A program made the translations under genes and the position numbers. The notes under the pieces were generated by a model. That model made no database searches, was not told where the DNA came from, and was given only the letters and a program-made list of their open reading frames with translations. From an uncultured Flavobacteriia bacterium (GTDB taxonomy: Bacteria > Bacteroidota > Bacteroidia > Flavobacteriales_D > Crocinitomicaceae), in assembly GCA_937975705.1 (NCBI GenBank), contig CALJTX010000019.1:124001-188000 (forward strand): a stretch of 64,000 nucleotides of DNA, in the 5' to 3' direction. Shown piece after piece: positions 61,201 to 64,000 of the stretch (positions are counted from its first letter, which is position 1; the number at the start of each line of letters is the position of its first letter).

Positions 61201-64000
61201 TTTGGTGTTGCGCTCCATTTTGAGCGCCAATAAGCGGTCAAATTCGATTTCGATGTTGTTTGCAGCTGGCCAAATGAGGTCGGGGTTGGTAATGTTCCAA
61301 TCCGTTACTTTCATCGGCAGCTCGTATTCGTAGTAGTTATCTACGTAGTCTGTACCCAAGCGCACAAACAAAGTGAGCTCGTTGTCTTTGACTTGGTTCT
61401 GCACGACAGATTCTGCATGCACAAACATTTTGAGTTTCTTGTAGGTTCTCACGTCAAACTGCACATTGCGGTATGCAGCGCGTGCGTCGCCATCTTGCAA
61501 GTTGCAAACTTCAAGCACCAAAGACTGCTCGTTCATTTGGCGTTGGTATACTTGTGAAGGGTCGATTTCACGGGTAATTCCTGGAGGTACTACATAATTG
61601 ACCGGCTGGCGCTGCGCATTTTCTTCGATATTGAGTGCGGCAATATTAAATTGAGTAAGATTCGGGTCGGTTTGGACGCTCAAGCCTGGTTGGGTGAGGT
61701 CTTGGAAATAACGACGCCACTCGCCACGAACAAATTCAAGGCGTGCAAAGCGCAATACCACCGGCTCGTCAAAACCTTTCATGTAGATGCGCATGAAACG
61801 AATAGAGCGGAAATCTTGAATGCCGTTGACACGTTTTTCGAAGTCGCGGATAGGCACTTTGAATTGATACCATGTTTCTGTTTTGGTACCGTTTTGATAT
61901 ACTTGTTTGTTGGTAATGAAGTTGCTGCCAACGTTTTGAAGGTCGTTAGGGCGCAAACTCACGCGGTACTGGAAATAAGCCTCTGACTCGGAAAGGTTGT
62001 TGTCTTGGTTGATGTCTTCAATGTCAGGGAAGTTGGCTGCAATAGTTGGGTAGCCTAAGGTATTGGCAGTGTCTGACATTTCGGTTGTGGGCGAGTTACC
62101 TTGCATGCCGTTGTAGCGCTTGTAGCGCTCCAAGATATTGAGTTTGGCGTTGTCATAGACGTCGTCTAGGTAGTAGTTGTAATCATCGGTAGAAGGGTCG
62201 GCAATCATGCGGGCTTTGGCAGTTGCACTTAGGGTGGTGTTGTTTTGTACCCAGCTCACAAACGAAGCGTAGCTTTGGCTTTCGGCGAGGTTGTCCCAGC
62301 CGTCTAGACCGACATCTTGTTTAATGCGGGCTGCGGGGTCATTGGCAAAAGCATTCACTACGACCTGCTGGGTAGAAATTCTCGACCAAAGTGTGGTGTC
62401 GATGTTGTCTAGCAATAAAGGGTCGTTGTTAAGTGGCAGACCGTGCTCGAAACTCTTGCGCGAGTCGGGTAGAATGTCTTCTGAAATGTTGCCTAAATTG
62501 AAATAGAGATCACCTCCAGACATAGGGGCGTTGGGATTTTGGTTTTCGGCGTCTTCGTTGAATGGGTCAAGGAGCCAGAATTGAATGAATTCGATATTTG
62601 CCAATTCGAAGTCGTTGGTGGTGAGGCCGCGCATGATGCCGCCCCAACGCTCTTCTGGGTTGGTAAATTGTCCGAGTGAGTCTATAGTGGCGGTGGTGTC
62701 ATAATTGTACATGCCACGCTCAGCCGGATAATAAGCTAAATCAAGTGGCGTAATGTTTGAAATGGAACCATATTGCAATTGCAAATTTGGAAAGATGTCT
62801 GTCATTTGAATCAAGCGCATGCGGCTGTCGTAGAGCATGGTGGGGTCTTGCTTGATGTGCGCAGGAGTGAGCTGATTGCTTTGATAAAAAACTGGATCAA
62901 TGCCATACCAGGCGAGTTTGGAGCGTTTGTAGCCCGAGCTGAGGTCTTTTTTGGCAGCTTCTGGGAATAAATCGGGTTGTCCTTGCGGAACTGACGCCAA
63001 GCGCCAAGCGGCAATGCTCTTGAGGTCAATGGCACTTTGTGATGCTTCGAAATCGTCGATGTAAGAGGTGCCTTCTTTGTTGATTGCGCGCGGTTGGCCC
63101 GGACGCAAAGTAGCAACTTCTCCAGACATCGAGAGCGTCGACATGGTGTTGGTAGAAATGACGGGCAATAAATCGACTAGTTTAGTCAACATTGGTACGT
63201 TGGTGCGGAAGGCGAAGTCTGCGCCAAGAACGTTGTTTTTAAATGGCTCACTGCCGAAGTCTACTTTTTGAGTAACGGGGCGCTCCATCATGCGCAACCA
63301 CGTGGCACCTACTTTAAAGTTTTCATTGATGCGGTATTGGTAGCGGCCGCCAATCATGGAGCGGGCCTGAAAACCAAACACGGAGTTCGACTCAATGGAG
63401 ATTTTGATTGGGGTATTGGATTCAAGAATACCCGTATTTAGGATTTTCACACGGCTAAAAGCGTAATCTACGGTGTAGTCAACACCTTCCACCAAGCGCA
63501 TCCCACCTGCTGTTACGACTACAGCTCCTTGCGGAATGTTCATGACGTTCAATGGGATTTCTGAAGAGATAGAAGACTGAAACTCACCTTTGAAAACAAA
63601 GCGGTTCTTACTTGGGATTTGCTGCGCTGCGGTTTTGGTGGAGTCGTAGAGTTCAGTATAAGACAACTGATTGACATACAGGGCAGGAACCCCCGCTTCA
63701 GTGAGTTTTTCGGCAAGTGTTTTGCCAAATGGTTCAACTGTGGTAAAGAAAATGCGGCCGTTTTTGCGGTTAATGGTACCGCCATTATCAATTTTATTTC
63801 CTACAACATTGAAAGGTGCAAAGTCAAAAACACCATCGGAGAACGGCTGGTTGTTTTGATTGATTTTGTCCATGTCGAGGAGCGTTACAATCTGTTTTTT
63901 ATCTATGCCATCAAAAGGCAAGAAAGGCTGCAGTACAGAAGTTTCGCGGTTGTTGTAGTAAACGTCAATTTTAAAGCCGAGTTGATCTACTTGATAAGCG
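58204..64000 (-). CDS. sprA: Cell-surface protein SprA, T9SS/gliding translocon (5' truncated by window edge)
   Basis: SprA forms the very large outer-membrane barrel that exports type IX secretion substrates in Bacteroidota. At least 1931 residues are visible, and the frame is still open at base 64000 (reading AYQVDQLGFKIDVYYNN at the edge), so the true start lies beyond the window. Recognisable segments include GTSYIDDFEASQS, PAERGMYNYD, the WVNEMRLTDF block and many barrel strands, with a Lys/Glu/Pro-rich stretch (PPKKAEFKPKKPLEE, near 59600-59770) in a loop. The C-terminus ends LRFDLNGLK. Several type IX substrates occur elsewhere in this window. Confidence 0.93.
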   Translation of the reverse strand, partial: AYQVDQLGFKIDVYYNNRETSVLQPFLPFDGIDKKQIVTLLDMDKINQNNQPFSDGVFDFAPFNVVGNKIDNGGTINRKNGRIFFTTVEPFGKTLAEKLTEAGVPALYVNQLSYTELYDSTKTAAQQIPSKNRFVFKGEFQSSISSEIPLNVMNIPQGAVVVTAGGMRLVEGVDYTVDYAFSRVKILNTGILESNTPIKISIESNSVFGFQARSMIGGRYQYRINENFKVGATWLRMMERPVTQKVDFGSEPFKNNVLGADFAFRTNVPMLTKLVDLLPVISTNTMSTLSMSGEVATLRPGQPRAINKEGTSYIDDFEASQSAIDLKSIAAWRLASVPQGQPDLFPEAAKKDLSSGYKRSKLAWYGIDPVFYQSNQLTPAHIKQDPTMLYDSRMRLIQMTDIFPNLQLQYGSISNITPLDLAYYPAERGMYNYDTTATIDSLGQFTNPEERWGGIMRGLTTNDFELANIEFIQFWLLDPFNEDAENQNPNAPMSGGDLYFNLGNISEDILPDSRKSFEHGLPLNNDPLLLDNIDTTLWSRISTQQVVVNAFANDPAARIKQDVGLDGWDNLAESQSYASFVSWVQNNTTLSATAKARMIADPSTDDYNYYLDDVYDNAKLNILERYKRYNGMQGNSPTTEMSDTANTLGYPTIAANFPDIEDINQDNNLSESEAYFQYRVSLRPNDLQNVGSNFITNKQVYQNGTKTETWYQFKVPIRDFEKRVNGIQDFRSIRFMRIYMKGFDEPVVLRFARLEFVRGEWRRYFQDLTQPGLSVQTDPNLTQFNIAALNIEENAQRQPVNYVVPPGITREIDPSQVYQRQMNEQSLVLEVCNLQDGDARAAYRNVQFDVRTYKKLKMFVHAESVVQNQVKDNELTLFVRLGTDYVDNYYEYELPMKVTDWNITNPDLIWPAANNIEIEFDRLLALKMERNTKLEEGVPGVSSIVEYEKVDPNNPNNRIKVKGSPNLQGVKTIMIGVRNPSKSDPDNTWGPDNGDAECVNVWVNEMRLTDFVSDGGSAAVGQMQLQLADFATVQAAGNYSGINWGAVDSRVQDRQRNQRMGADISTTMQLGQFFGKQARVSLPFYYGYSIGVINPEYDPFNPDIKLSNYDIATRKERMRLGQDFTERRSYNFTNVRKEAKAGTKPQFWSISNWSATYAFAENIKRDFNIKSDMTRTWTGALNYNYTFAGKPWEPFKKWQPAQKNPWLKPLKDFNLYYLPKNIAFTNDYSRIYNERQVRNIIVPDYNFDPIYLKRFDWNRNYQLGYDVTKALKTTFTANNRSIFVEGNHGVDRRTNPEGYQEFMDTIRSQMSTFGRTMDYTHNYSISYTLPFDKLPVTNWLSSNVKYAGTYNWQRAPLGQAEFGNTIQNSRSINMTAQGNLVTLYNQIPYFKRVLSDGKGAKTTSAKTGAGGAQPGKGGPPKKAEFKPKKPLEEMTEKERKEYDRQLAKFERKQAREEELKAKESEPINPVLGTLARLVMSVRNISGTYTLSDGTMLPGYNQESSVLGMNGSTFGLTPFVFGKQGYDVFGRETGYHVGDFARDNNWLVQNENLNKQFMVNHTANLQLKATLEPFKDLNINLNASRNYSTQAGEFYRWNPSSAAFESQSRFESSTLTYTTISWGTAFAKMDSAFRSPIFQQMMANSQQVSQLIGSSNANSSFLPNGYYEGYSATQQEVVIGSFLTAYTNSPIDSKTINPRSNMPLPNWTINYAGLSKFDFAKDIVKSFKLNHGYSSSVSVNGMQTNLNATLDANGSPTALDLNNNFIAQMQVQNITITERFSPLIGMLATWNIMGKNITTNFEYKKDRQATLSLNNNQVTETLGQEIVVGTVVNIPKLKLVRSIDASDLLINVNFSFRDNATVIRKVVENTNMATAGQTTVSFKLDANYKLNEYLSAIFYYEQFINKPKVSLSYPTGNLKTGVTLRFDLNGLK

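Noticed and set aside
1..64000. Genomic island or prophage
   Set aside because: No integrase, transposase, phage structural gene or direct repeats flanking the tRNA were seen; gene style is uniform across the window by eye.

Overview
The window looks like a chromosomal segment of a member of the Bacteroidota, most likely a flavobacterium-like organism. The evidence is a partial sprA gene (the type IX secretion/gliding translocon), several secreted proteins ending in type IX (T9SS) sorting domains, a TonB/ExbD/ExbD/ExbB operon, a TonB-dependent receptor with a carboxypeptidase-like N-terminal domain, OmpA with thrombospondin type-3 repeats, and promoters of the Bacteroidota type (TTTG about 20 bp upstream of TAnnTTTG). 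No insertion sequence, phage gene, CRISPR array or rRNA gene was seen. There is one tRNA, tRNA-Cys(GCA).

Layout. 1-3306 (+): end of pyruvate kinase, recJ, riboflavin synthase. 3371-9292 (-): exbB, two exbD genes, tonB, a small membrane protein, a PstS-like lipoprotein and a TPR protein, probably one energy-transduction operon partly interrupted by a terminator hairpin. 9664-24522 (+): twelve tightly packed, mostly overlapping genes that look like an undescribed lipid/polyketide biosynthesis operon. 24526-24596 (-): tRNA-Cys. 24645-27523 (-): a secreted cytochrome c/copper monooxygenase and a secreted esterase. 27602-28474 (+): ChaN-like protein. 28476-30223 (-): a two-component system. 30281-40673 (-): a large secreted PKD protein, a TonB-dependent receptor, OmpA/TSP3 and a coupled beta-propeller membrane protein. 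40771-45242: RNase HII and small genes, 5-formyl-THF cyclo-ligase, and a SurA/PpiD-like chaperone. 45319-49950 (-): a 1543-residue repeat protein. 50034-53259: a hypothetical protein, glyS and a metal-dependent cyclase. 53573-57712 (-): an ECF sigma/anti-sigma/metal-sensor trio with MbnP, MbnH-like and YHYH genes. 57749-64000 (-): a GNAT acetyltransferase and partial sprA.

Two systems stand out. The first (9664-24522) has a dehydratase, a catalytically dead ketosynthase (chain-length-factor-like) next to an intact ketosynthase, a ketoreductase, an unusually long acyl carrier protein, a hexapeptide-repeat protein, a saccharopine-dehydrogenase-like putative enoyl reductase, a single polypeptide joining a membrane desaturase to a 12-TM RND/MMPL transporter, both subunits of indolepyruvate-type 2-oxoacid:ferredoxin oxidoreductase, an AmrS-like radical SAM enzyme, a Cys/Met-metabolism PLP enzyme and an acyltransferase-3 protein. 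The gene set suggests an oxoacid-derived acyl-CoA starter that is extended, reduced, desaturated, decorated and exported; the product is unknown. The second (53573-57712) resembles a CnrYXH-type metal-sensing regulator controlling a 'metallo-mystery pair' (MbnP plus di-heme MbnH) together with a T9SS-secreted YHYH protein, so it may be a copper-responsive surface system.

All calls come from reading the sequence; no database search was run. Family names rest on recognised motifs. Promoter positions are pattern matches only.
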